A stretch of DNA of 64,000 bases from Vibrio pectenicida (GTDB lineage: Bacteria > Pseudomonadota > Gammaproteobacteria > Enterobacterales > Vibrionaceae): the NCBI GenBank assembly GCA_024347015.1, contig AP024889.1, positions 62,001-126,000 of the forward strand, read 5' to 3'. Each line of letters starts with the position of its first letter. The first letter of the stretch is position 1. Positions 28,695 to 37,316 of this stretch are shown in pieces. The position numbers and the translations under genes were made by a program. The notes beneath the pieces are model-generated. The model did no database searches and had not been told where the DNA came from. It was given only the letters and a program-made list of their open reading frames with translations.

Positions 28695-31076
28695 ATGGCG
28701 AATGATATTGAGTTTGGCTTTGAAGTCTCTGGGTTTTTAGGGGCATTCAAAGTCGAAAGTTTTCGGGTAACGGAAGCCCTGTCTACCCCGTTTGAAATGA
28801 CTCTGACCGTTTTGTCAGAAAACCATAGCATTACCTTTGAAGCGCTGAGCCGAAAAACAGGCGTGCTGAATATCTATGGTCAAGGCTTAGCGGCGGCTCG
28901 CCAGTTTAACGGCAGTGTTTCAGAGCTGAGCTATTTAGGCTCTGGACGCCGCTATTCTCGCTATCTTATCACCTTAGTGCCTCAACTTTGGTTTTTAACC
29001 CAGCGCCAAGATTGTCGGATTTTTCAAAATAAAACTGCGCCAGATATTATTCGCCATGTTTTTGATGATGCGGGAATGAGCGATTACCGCTTTGAGCTGG
29101 TAGGGCAATACCAAGAAAAAGAGTACCTGTTGCAATACCGTGAAAGTGACCACCATTTTGTCCAGCGCCTTTTGGCCGAGCATGGCATGTGGTTTTACTT
29201 TGAGCACAGTGATACCGCACATACTATGGTGATTGTTGATAGTAATGATGCGATTTCTGAGCTTGTCAGCACGCCGCTCAACGCTTCTTATCTTGGGCCT
29301 ATGCTGTTTCAATCTCACGGAGGCGGGGTGGCCGATAAAGAGCATATTTTCGACCTTGAACAAATTCATCGCGCCCTTACCAGTGATGTCAGCTATAGCG
29401 ATTACAATTACCTCACCCCAAAAATTCCGCAAAACACCGCCGCCCAAGATGGTGTGAATTCAGATTTAAAACGCTTTGATTACCCTGGACGTTACACTTC
29501 TCCAGATTTTGGCGGCCAGCGCAGCAAGGAATGGATGTCAGAATACAGGGTTGATAGTGATCAGGTTCATGCCTCAAGCAACATTATGCGCTTAGCATCT
29601 GGGGTGAGTTTTGAGATAAGCGAGCATCCGCGCTCCTCGGTTAATCGTGATTATCTCATGTTCTCTGTGATGCATTCTGGTGACAACCCTCGCGTGCACG
29701 AAGAAGAAGGGGCTGATGCCCCCACAACCTACCAAAATCAGTTTGTCTGCCTGCCGCGAGATGTGACCTATCGAGCGCCGAAAATGGCTGCTCCTGTAGT
29801 AGATGGGCCGCAAACGGCTGTGGTGGTTGGGCCTGCGGGAGAAGAAATCTACACCGACGAGTTTGGGCGAATTAAGGTTCATTTTCACTGGGACCGTTAC
29901 GGGCAAAATGATGAGCACAGCTCATGCTGGCTGCGAGTCAGCCAATCTATGGCCGCGCCGAATTGGGGCGCAGTGTATCTGCCACGTATCGGTCATGAAG
30001 TGGTGGTGACCTTTTTAGAAGGTGATCCTGATAGGCCACTTGTCACAGGCGCGGTATATAATGGTTTGCACACCCCACCTTACGAGCTGCCAGAGCATAA
30101 AACCCGCACTGTTTTTCGCACCCAAAGTCATAAGGCAGACGGTTACAACGAAATGCACTTTGAAGATGAAAATGACCAAGAAGAGGTGTATTTCCGTGCG
30201 CAGAAGGACATGAAAACCAAGGTTCTCAACAATCGCTACCGAGATATAGGTAACGATGAAGAGTTGAAAGTGGGCCGCAACCAAGAAAACGAGATCTTTG
30301 GTGATCGCAAAGAAGACATCCACGGTCATAAAACCTCTATCACTAAGCAAACCTTCACTGAAGAGGTCATTAGTGACGTTTCTGTGTCGTACAACGAGAA
30401 TATGACTAAGACAGTCGCCAGCGACCAACACAAGAAAATTCAATATAACCAAAAGACCCTGATAGGAAAAAATGACGAATTGTCGGTCGGTGGCGAGCAG
30501 TCTCAAGAGATATGGCAGTCTCGGTCGGTGGATGTGTCTGAAAATGATAACCAAACCATAGGCCAACACTTAACTGTCAGAGTAGGAAGCAATACTTCTG
30601 TCAAATCTGATGGACAAACTGCGGTGATAAGCTCCGACGAAATTCGGCTGCAAGTGGGGGCGTCAGGCTTATTATTGAAAAACGATGGAAGAATTCATTT
30701 ATACGGGACAGATATAGCAGTATCAGGTATTGCTGATATCGCGGTCAAAGGCGCTAAGGTGAAAGTCAACCCTAGCGCAGCAGGCTCTCAAAATACGGCT
30801 AGGCCTTCTTTTATCGGAAAGCAAAAACCTAATGAGGAGCGGTTCTTAGAGTTTTTCTATCAAAATAGCGAACTTAGTCCAATCCCTAACGTGCCCTACC
30901 GTGCTGTCTTTTCAGATGGCTCAAAGGTGACTGGCACTCTCGACTCTGATGGATATGCGCGGTTAGACAAGCCTGCCGACGGCTATGTTGAAATTTATTA
31001 TGAACCAGAAGACACCTATCAAGATCTTGCGAGAGAGCCGATTTCCAATCTTCTAAATAATATCGATAAGCTGTAA
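28695..31076 (+). CDS. vgrG: Type VI secretion spike protein VgrG with C-terminal adaptor domain
   Basis: Spike at the tip of the type VI secretion tube. The gp27-like region (about residues 5-370) is followed by the gp5-like OB fold (GRIKVHFHWDR, SCWLRVSQSMAAPNWG, PRIGHEVVVTFLEGDPDRPLVTG). The beta-helix needle follows (about 470-690). Residues about 710-793 form an extra domain (PYRAVFSDGSKVTGTLDSDG) of transthyretin-like or carboxypeptidase-regulatory type, the kind used to carry a specific effector. The effector gene starts 12 bases downstream. Base use is more GC-rich than the surrounding island. No other type VI structural genes are in the window, so it is an orphan module. Confidence 0.95.
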   Translation: MANDIEFGFEVSGFLGAFKVESFRVTEALSTPFEMTLTVLSENHSITFEALSRKTGVLNIYGQGLAAARQFNGSVSELSYLGSGRRYSRYLITLVPQLWFLTQRQDCRIFQNKTAPDIIRHVFDDAGMSDYRFELVGQYQEKEYLLQYRESDHHFVQRLLAEHGMWFYFEHSDTAHTMVIVDSNDAISELVSTPLNASYLGPMLFQSHGGGVADKEHIFDLEQIHRALTSDVSYSDYNYLTPKIPQNTAAQDGVNSDLKRFDYPGRYTSPDFGGQRSKEWMSEYRVDSDQVHASSNIMRLASGVSFEISEHPRSSVNRDYLMFSVMHSGDNPRVHEEEGADAPTTYQNQFVCLPRDVTYRAPKMAAPVVDGPQTAVVVGPAGEEIYTDEFGRIKVHFHWDRYGQNDEHSSCWLRVSQSMAAPNWGAVYLPRIGHEVVVTFLEGDPDRPLVTGAVYNGLHTPPYELPEHKTRTVFRTQSHKADGYNEMHFEDENDQEEVYFRAQKDMKTKVLNNRYRDIGNDEELKVGRNQENEIFGDRKEDIHGHKTSITKQTFTEEVISDVSVSYNENMTKTVASDQHKKIQYNQKTLIGKNDELSVGGEQSQEIWQSRSVDVSENDNQTIGQHLTVRVGSNTSVKSDGQTAVISSDEIRLQVGASGLLLKNDGRIHLYGTDIAVSGIADIAVKGAKVKVNPSAAGSQNTARPSFIGKQKPNEERFLEFFYQNSELSPIPNVPYRAVFSDGSKVTGTLDSDGYARLDKPADGYVEIYYEPEDTYQDLAREPISNLLNNIDKL

Positions 31077-31088
31077 GGAAGCGACTCA

Positions 31089-32438
31089 ATGTTAGGTAAT
31101 GATATTTTCCAAGCGCTCTACGACAACTTGGAACAAGCAGTAGGCAATGCTGAGTACTTCATTAAAGAAAAAGCTCAACAAATTTCTGATGCCGCCTCAG
31201 CAAGTCTTGAATGGATTTGGGAAGCATTGCAAGGTGACTTCAATGAAGACATGTCTGCGGGGCAAATTGCAGCCAATGCCTTGCTGGGACTTATCCCCAT
31301 TGTTGACCAAGTGTTAGACTGTCGAGACTTGGTTGCGAACTGTAACAAAATACACGATGACCCAGAAGATAGCTGGGCTTGGATTGCTCTGGTTCTCACA
31401 CTGATAGGATGTATACCGACACTCGGCTCTGCGGTAAAAGGAGTGGTTAAAATCATATTTCTTTTCGCCCGTAAATCGGCAGGGGATATGACAAAAGCGT
31501 TAGGTAAGGCTTTAAAACCCATTAATACGTTTTTACTCGATCCCAAGGTGCAAAAGCTGTTGGGTAATCTAAGTGTTTCATCCGTGTTAAAAGATGTCGT
31601 TGATAGCATCGGCAACATAAAAAGTAGCTTATCAGCCCCAATGCTGATGACTCTATTCGATGAAGTTATAGGGACATTTAAAGGGTTGATGACAAAACTA
31701 AAGGTTATCGCCCCCAACGACGTCATTGAATGGATGGAAGCTGCGCTTAAAAGCATGCAATATGTTCGCGTGCAAGCAGATATCATGGTGCCTAACGCAC
31801 TCAAGGAAGCGATCTATAAATTAGAAGATCTTGAACTGGCGTTAAAAAAACAAATTAAGGCGCTGGAACAGCCTCACAAAGCCTTGGCGGATACTAAGTC
31901 CATCCATAGACTTGATGATAGTGTTGCTGAGATAGACCCACATATAATACGCACGATGAAAACCTCACAAAAAGGCATTTACGGTGAAATCATTAGTGAT
32001 CACTATATGAAAGAGCGCGGCTTTATTAACTTATTGCCCGAAGATAGACAAGTTCGGAAAATGACCGACAAACCTCGTGGACGTGGTATTGATGGAATTT
32101 ACAAAAATTCCAATCCGCCACCGCCTTATGTTGTCACCGAAACCAAATATCGAACAGAAGCAGGAAAGTACATTGATGGTGATGGTCTTGCAAAAGACAC
32201 TATGTTGAGCAAGACCAAGGGAAGCAAAGCAAATGGTATTAGTTTTCCTCCCGCTAAGCAGATGAGTGATGATTGGCTTGGGCCTCGCTTTGATGAGGAA
32301 TTAGCTTTAAAGCAAATAAGGGCACTATCCAGTGAGGGATATGAACGTTGGCTAATGATTGTTGATAAATCAGGTAAAGTTGTCAATATTACAACTTTAG
32401 ATGAAAACGCAAAGGCTATTGGTAAGGTAGAACTATGA
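31089..32438 (+). CDS. Type VI secretion effector, PoNe-type DNase
   Basis: 449 residues. The N-terminal two thirds are helical, with hydrophobic stretches (about 58-75 and 96-125), and probably serve loading and delivery. The C-terminal 155 residues form a restriction-endonuclease-like domain with E300 (in YGEIISDHY), D335 (in GRGIDGIY) and the E351-X-K353 pair (in TETKY), the arrangement expected of PoNe DNases. The gene follows vgrG by 12 bases and overlaps its immunity gene by four (ATGA). A good ribosome site (AAGGAAG) precedes the ATG. No PAAR domain is seen, so delivery should depend on the VgrG C-terminal domain. Confidence 0.82.
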   Translation: MLGNDIFQALYDNLEQAVGNAEYFIKEKAQQISDAASASLEWIWEALQGDFNEDMSAGQIAANALLGLIPIVDQVLDCRDLVANCNKIHDDPEDSWAWIALVLTLIGCIPTLGSAVKGVVKIIFLFARKSAGDMTKALGKALKPINTFLLDPKVQKLLGNLSVSSVLKDVVDSIGNIKSSLSAPMLMTLFDEVIGTFKGLMTKLKVIAPNDVIEWMEAALKSMQYVRVQADIMVPNALKEAIYKLEDLELALKKQIKALEQPHKALADTKSIHRLDDSVAEIDPHIIRTMKTSQKGIYGEIISDHYMKERGFINLLPEDRQVRKMTDKPRGRGIDGIYKNSNPPPPYVVTETKYRTEAGKYIDGDGLAKDTMLSKTKGSKANGISFPPAKQMSDDWLGPRFDEELALKQIRALSSEGYERWLMIVDKSGKVVNITTLDENAKAIGKVEL

Positions 32439-33412
32439 ATCCAAGAGAAATAAAATTTAATCAGCTTAGACGTGAACCGTTACTTGAGTTCGATGAGTTT
32501 ATAGAGCAGGAAGAGTTTTATATAGAAGAACCGCCATATGAAGAGGTTCAAGATAAAACGAAAACTACCCTACACCGTTCCAGAATTAGTTGGAGATTTG
32601 TGATTGAACGTTTTCAATTCACTTTACTTTCATATTCGGGTGATCAATCGATGGACAAAGTTCTCGAGATTGCGGAGTTAGCTTTAAAAGATCTAGACAG
32701 GCATAAAGCTGATTTCCCACATAAAACCTATTTTTTCTGGGAACCCGATTCTTTCCAGTTCTTGCTATGGTGTCTAAGTTTTGTCGCGCTAACGGGAAAA
32801 ACAGAGTATCTATCAACCATCACGCGCATGTATGGTACGTCTCCAGAAGTCAGTGGTGAAGCCTGTATGGCGCAGTTGTTCCGCTTGTTTAATGTTCACG
32901 ATATTCCTGACAGCAGTGAAGAGGCATTGGTTTTCCCTAAAAGCTATCAGCATTTGTACAATGCGATAAAAACAGGGCCGCTCGAACCAAACAAAAAAGA
33001 GCGCGAAGAGAGTGTAAAAGCTTATCTTCGTGGTTGGTATAAAGGCATGAAAGATTGCTATTGGTACGGTAGACACAAAAGACCTGTCGCTAATTTCTTT
33101 GGTTACTGGTCACTGGAAGCCGCCATGGTGACTTTGTTGTTTAACTTGGATGATAGCAGTTATAACCACTTACCTTATTACCCTAAAGATTGGGTAGAAG
33201 AGGCACGCAAACAGGGCTTTGATAAAAGTCTATCGAAAGATAAACTACCGCCCATTCACATTGCTTTTCCTGAAACACCTTGCCCAGTCACTGGATTATG
33301 GCAATCTAACCTGACTTCCGACGTTACCTCTCTCAAAGAAGGAGAGACAATGCCTGGGCCGATACAAGATGACAATGAAACCTCTTATTTCTGGGTATCG
33401 CAAACATCTTGA
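32435..33412 (+). CDS. PoNi-type immunity protein (DUF1910/DUF1911)
   Basis: 325-residue cytoplasmic protein that should neutralise the PoNe DNase encoded just upstream. The C-terminal signature ANFFGYWSLEAAMVTLLF followed by YYPKDWVEEAR matches DUF1911; the preceding half (HRSRISWRFVIERF onward) matches DUF1910. The four-base overlap with the effector gene ensures co-production. Assignment is by remembered family features and by position. Confidence 0.82.
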   Translation: MNPREIKFNQLRREPLLEFDEFIEQEEFYIEEPPYEEVQDKTKTTLHRSRISWRFVIERFQFTLLSYSGDQSMDKVLEIAELALKDLDRHKADFPHKTYFFWEPDSFQFLLWCLSFVALTGKTEYLSTITRMYGTSPEVSGEACMAQLFRLFNVHDIPDSSEEALVFPKSYQHLYNAIKTGPLEPNKKEREESVKAYLRGWYKGMKDCYWYGRHKRPVANFFGYWSLEAAMVTLLFNLDDSSYNHLPYYPKDWVEEARKQGFDKSLSKDKLPPIHIAFPETPCPVTGLWQSNLTSDVTSLKEGETMPGPIQDDNETSYFWVSQTS

Positions 33413-33572
33413 TAGCATGCGCCAAGCCTTACTAGATTGATTTAGAGGGACAAATTGATGGCTAAGGTTTTAAAAATTGGCGCGATATTGATACCTGCCT
33501 AGTGTGAAGTCACATTGTACAATATTGCAGTATCTTGACTTCTTTAGGAGGAAAGAGTTCTATCCGATTATG

Positions 33573-33587
33573 TTTACAAATTGTAAA
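33573..33587. promoter_or_regulatory. Perfect palindrome upstream of the HigA-like gene
   Basis: TTTACAA and TTGTAAA flank a single A. It lies 57 bases before the HigA-like gene, and TTTACA could serve as part of a -35 box. HigA proteins repress their own promoter at such palindromes, so this is a likely operator. Confidence 0.5.
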
Positions 33588-33643
33588 TAACCACAAATCT
33601 ATATAGGATGTTCTTTATGTGCTCGTTTTTGGGTTAATGGATT

Positions 33644-34057
33644 GTGGATATTAAATCACTTAAAGAATTATCGTTTGAGATTAACGCACAAATGCCGTGG
33701 TTGGCTGGGATTCAATCTAACCAACAATATCAGGAGTTGATTAAGCTAATGGGTAATTTGGTAACGGATTACGATGCCAACAAACCTCTGATTGATTTAT
33801 TGTTTCCCGTTATTGAGCGCTACGAAGACAATTCAGAGTTATTTCAAAAATTCAATGAGCACATAGACTCGCTAGATAAAGGCCAAGCGATGTTGTCAGT
33901 AATCATTGACCAATATGGTCTAAAGCTTGGCGATTTGCCGGAGGTTGGTGGTAAATCATTAGTATCGTTAATTTTAAAAGGTGAACGAAAATTGACCACA
34001 AGTCATATACAAGCACTATCTAGGCGTTTTGGTATTCCCAAGCACATGTTCATCTGA
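33644..34057 (+). CDS. higA: HigA-like antitoxin / HTH regulator, orphan
   Basis: 137 residues, the length of E. coli HigA. The N-terminal part (WLAGIQSNQQYQELI) and the C-terminal helix-turn-helix (LPEVGGKSLVSLILKGERKLTTSHIQALSRRFGI) both match. Translation starts at GTG. In higBA operons the toxin gene precedes higA, but the 231 bases upstream contain no HigB frame; only a 14-codon frame (33458-33502) follows the immunity gene. It is therefore an orphan, possibly retained as a regulator or as protection against a HigB elsewhere. Confidence 0.75.
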   Translation: MDIKSLKELSFEINAQMPWLAGIQSNQQYQELIKLMGNLVTDYDANKPLIDLLFPVIERYEDNSELFQKFNEHIDSLDKGQAMLSVIIDQYGLKLGDLPEVGGKSLVSLILKGERKLTTSHIQALSRRFGIPKHMFI

Positions 34058-34391
34058 CTTTTTATTAATAGTATTTTACTACGGCTAAACACACTTCTGT
34101 GTCAAAGAGGTTGTACGGAACGACTTCCATCACAATGTTGCTAGACCCTCTTGCAGCAATATTTAGGCACGGCAGAATCGCTTGGTGATCACAATAGGTA
34201 CTAGAGCCCGCCCAACAAGGTTTTGGACAAAAATGAGTTTCGGAAAAGCGAATATTAGCAAATCATGAATAACTAGAGGTATGGAAAACCACTAATCTCC
34301 GTTGTGTATGTATCTCTTATCCTACAACACTTATTATTTGCAGCAGGTTATGACATTGGTTCATCACTAAACCAACATCATTAATAAGATA
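34058..34391. repeat. Gene-free stretch with copy 2 of the dispersed repeat
   Basis: No gene is seen in these 334 bases. Positions 34174-34193 repeat 24663-24682 with one mismatch, and homology extends roughly from 34155 to 34245. The region separates the VgrG/HigA block from the restriction-modification block and so may mark a cargo junction. Confidence 0.55.
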
Positions 34392-36353
34392 ATGCATAGA
34401 GTATTCGACTCGATTAGGTATAATCCTGACCAAATTTTAAAGTTAAACGTGGTTGGATTACTTGTGGCAAATGAAAGAATTACCGAAAACTATGTAAGAG
34501 AGAAGTTGAGAGAAAACGGCTACTATGAAGCCGACAATGGCGTAGTCATTGAAGAACAAAAATCGCAAATCAAGCGAGTTCAAACCCTCTTAAAATCCGC
34601 AAGTAAAGCAAAAACAGGTAAAGGCGGCTATCCAGAGTTTATTATCACTTGGGAGTCAGATCCTAACTTCTTAATAGTGGTTGAGTGTAAAGCTGACACG
34701 AAGTATCACGAAAGCCCAGATTTAGACAAGCCAAAAGACTATGCCGTTGACGGTGTATTGCACTACGCAAGGTATCTATCAAAAGACTTCACTGTTCTAG
34801 CCTTGGCTGTTAGCGGCACGTCAGAGGACTATACAAAAGTATCTAATTACTTGATACCTTGTGGAAGTAAAGATCATAAAATCCTGACTAATGAAGATAG
34901 TATCGAAGTTAAAGATATTCTTTCATTCGAAGATTATTATCGTTTGGCTTCTTTTGACCCATTAGTTGAAAGAAAACGTCACAGTGATCTATTAGCTTTT
35001 GCAAGGGATCTCCACGAGTTAATCTGGACAGCAGCGAAAATATCAGAAGAAGATAAGCCTTTGCTAGTTAGTGGAACGTTGATTGCACTAATGAACCAAC
35101 CATTTTTAAACTCATTCCAATATTACAGTCCAGAGGATATGCCTAGAAAATGGCTAGAAGCTATCAAAGACGAACTTGATAAAGCTGACATTCCTAAGGC
35201 TAAAAAAGACACAATGCTTCAACCTTATGCGGCTGTTGCTGGACAGCCGAATTTAGGCAAGCCTGATGCAAAAATCGCTAAAAAGTATCCAAAAGGCGTT
35301 CTTTACGAAGTGATCAAAGAAATCAACGATAATGTCTGGCCATTTATAAGCGTTTATCACAACTTTGATGTTGTTGGTCATTTTTACGGTGAGTTCTTAA
35401 AATACACAGCTGGAGATAAGAAAGCTCTTGGCATTGTCTTGACTCCAAGACACGTAACAGAACTATTTTGTGATATCGCCAACATTACTAAAAAAGACAC
35501 GGTTATAGATATCTGTGCTGGCACTGGTGGCTTCTTGATTTCAGCAATGCACCGAATGCTGAAAACAGCGATGACGGAAGAAGAACGTTTAGACATTAAA
35601 AAGAACCGTCTGATCGGTATCGAGAACAGCCCTAAAATGTTTGCATTAGCTGCAAGCAATATGATTTTACGAGGTGACGGCAAAGCAAACTTACACCAAA
35701 GTAGTTGTTTCGAACCAACGTTAAAGAAAGCAATTATAAATCCTGATTCCGCATTAGGTGTAAAAAGACCGAACATTGGTTTGTTGAACCCTCCTTATGC
35801 TCAGTCAAAAAGTGATGCAGAGCTACACGAACTCTACTTTGTGAAAGAAATGCTAGACCTTCTCGAAAAGGGTGGTCTTGGTGTAGCAATAATTCCAGTA
35901 AGCTGTGTGATAAGTCCAAACAAAGCTAAACAAGAGATATTAGAAAAACATACGTTAAAAGCTGTTATGTCTATGCCTAGTGAACTTTTTTACCCAGTAG
36001 GGACGATAACATGTATCGTTGTTTTTGAAGCACATAAGCCGCACAGTGAAACGAATAAAAAAACATGGTTCGGTTATTGGCGTGATGACGGATATGTGAA
36101 AACTAAACATATGGGACGAATTGATTACAATCACCAATGGCAAGATATCAAAGACGAATGGTTAGAAGCATATCGAAATAATGAAGTTCATAAAGGTAAG
36201 TCAGTCACTGCTTATGTAGACGCAAATGACGAATGGGTAGCAGAAGCATATCTTGAAACAGACTACTCGACATTAACTAAACAAGATTTCGAAGAAGTTG
36301 TTAAGAACTATGCACTTTTCAAATTAATGAATAATATCAAAGATGAAAACTAA
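34392..36353 (+). CDS. BcgI-like restriction-modification subunit (nuclease + N6-adenine methylase)
   Basis: 653 residues. The N-terminal nuclease domain shows P81-E82 and E98-C-K100 (in VVECKAD), a PD-(D/E)XK-type site. The methylase domain has the S-adenosylmethionine motif DICAGTGGF (373-381) and the catalytic NPPY (466-469). Cleavage and methylation in one chain, plus a separate specificity subunit overlapping downstream, is the architecture of type IIB BcgI-like enzymes (BcgIA about 640 residues). These cut on both sides of the recognition site. No HsdR-type translocase gene is present nearby. Recognition sequence unknown. Confidence 0.82.
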   Translation: MHRVFDSIRYNPDQILKLNVVGLLVANERITENYVREKLRENGYYEADNGVVIEEQKSQIKRVQTLLKSASKAKTGKGGYPEFIITWESDPNFLIVVECKADTKYHESPDLDKPKDYAVDGVLHYARYLSKDFTVLALAVSGTSEDYTKVSNYLIPCGSKDHKILTNEDSIEVKDILSFEDYYRLASFDPLVERKRHSDLLAFARDLHELIWTAAKISEEDKPLLVSGTLIALMNQPFLNSFQYYSPEDMPRKWLEAIKDELDKADIPKAKKDTMLQPYAAVAGQPNLGKPDAKIAKKYPKGVLYEVIKEINDNVWPFISVYHNFDVVGHFYGEFLKYTAGDKKALGIVLTPRHVTELFCDIANITKKDTVIDICAGTGGFLISAMHRMLKTAMTEEERLDIKKNRLIGIENSPKMFALAASNMILRGDGKANLHQSSCFEPTLKKAIINPDSALGVKRPNIGLLNPPYAQSKSDAELHELYFVKEMLDLLEKGGLGVAIIPVSCVISPNKAKQEILEKHTLKAVMSMPSELFYPVGTITCIVVFEAHKPHSETNKKTWFGYWRDDGYVKTKHMGRIDYNHQWQDIKDEWLEAYRNNEVHKGKSVTAYVDANDEWVAEAYLETDYSTLTKQDFEEVVKNYALFKLMNNIKDEN

Positions 36354-37308
36354 ACTAAAAGACATATTTAATGTAACCTACGGTACCAAATTTGATATGA
36401 ATAAGATGAGTAGTAGCGAAGACTCTACAATTGCATTCGTATCAAGAAGTTCGAAAAATAATGGTATCGTTGGCTATGTTGATCCAGTTGAGGGCGTAGC
36501 TGCACTAAAACCAGGCTCTATTACTGTCACTCTTGGTGGAACTTATGTCTTGTCAGCGTTTCTTCAGGAGCGTCCTTTTTATACAGGACAAAACGTGGCT
36601 GTCTTGACTCCCAAGTTTGATCTTAGCCGAGAACAAAAACTGTTTTATTGTGTGTGTATTACGAAAAATAGATTTAGGTATAGTGCTTTTGGACGTGAAG
36701 CAAACAGGACTCTAAAGGATTTAGAAGTTCCTCACTTCGACGACTTTCCTTCTTGGGTGAATGACACTAATTTATCTGAATATGCGAATGCGGATGCTGC
36801 CTTAGTTAAGACTGAAAAGAAAGTTCTGGACTCTGTAAGCTCTTGGAAAGAGTTTACACTAGAAGAACTGTTCGAGATAAAAAAGGGGAAACGTTTAACT
36901 AAAGCAAAAATGCTGAGTGGTAAGACTCCCTTTATTGGCTCAACAGATAGTAATAATGGTCTAACAAACAGTGTAGGACAAGAAGCCATACATAAAGGCA
37001 ATGTTATTACAATTAATTACAATGGTTCGGTAGGCGAAGCATTCTATCAACCTAAAGATTTTTGGGCGTCAGATGACGTAAATGTCCTATATCCAAGAAA
37101 AAAATATTTTGAAGACTTCAATCAATATATAGCACTGTTTATCATACCTATAATAAGACTAAATAAATTCAAGTTTAGTTATGGTAGAAAGTGGCATATG
37201 GATAGAATGAAAGAAACTAAAATCGTTCTCCCCACTAAAAATGGAAAGCTGGACTTGAAATTAATGAAGTATTACATTTCTAGCCTAGATTATAGCGTGA
37301 GTGTATGA
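36343..37308 (+). CDS. Restriction-modification specificity subunit (BcgIB-like)
   Basis: 321 residues with two target-recognition halves. The first begins KLKDIFNVTYGTKFDMNK and continues to about residue 150; the second begins WKEFTLEELFEIKKGKRLTK near residue 168. The LRLXXIXX-type start of each half and the FIGSTDSNNGL core are typical of S subunits. The start lies inside the end of the methylase gene (11-base overlap). The stop codon lies only eight bases before the insertion sequence, so the natural C-terminus may have been altered slightly. Confidence 0.82.
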   Translation: MKTKLKDIFNVTYGTKFDMNKMSSSEDSTIAFVSRSSKNNGIVGYVDPVEGVAALKPGSITVTLGGTYVLSAFLQERPFYTGQNVAVLTPKFDLSREQKLFYCVCITKNRFRYSAFGREANRTLKDLEVPHFDDFPSWVNDTNLSEYANADAALVKTEKKVLDSVSSWKEFTLEELFEIKKGKRLTKAKMLSGKTPFIGSTDSNNGLTNSVGQEAIHKGNVITINYNGSVGEAFYQPKDFWASDDVNVLYPRKKYFEDFNQYIALFIIPIIRLNKFKFSYGRKWHMDRMKETKIVLPTKNGKLDLKLMKYYISSLDYSVSV

Positions 37309-37316
37309 TTAAAATC

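Noticed and set aside
30015..30569. 184-codon hydrophobic minus-strand frame inside vgrG
   Set aside because: Mirrors the vgrG coding frame; looks hydrophobic only because of the codon pattern on the other strand.
31175..31804. 209-codon minus-strand frame inside the effector gene
   Set aside because: Complete overlap with the effector, no ribosome site, no recognisable domain.
33458..33502. 14-codon frame after the immunity gene as a toxin partner for HigA
   Set aside because: Much too short for HigB and without similarity to it; at most a remnant start.
34392..37308. Classical type I restriction system
   Set aside because: The methylase chain has its own N-terminal nuclease site and there is no HsdR gene; BcgI-like architecture fits better.
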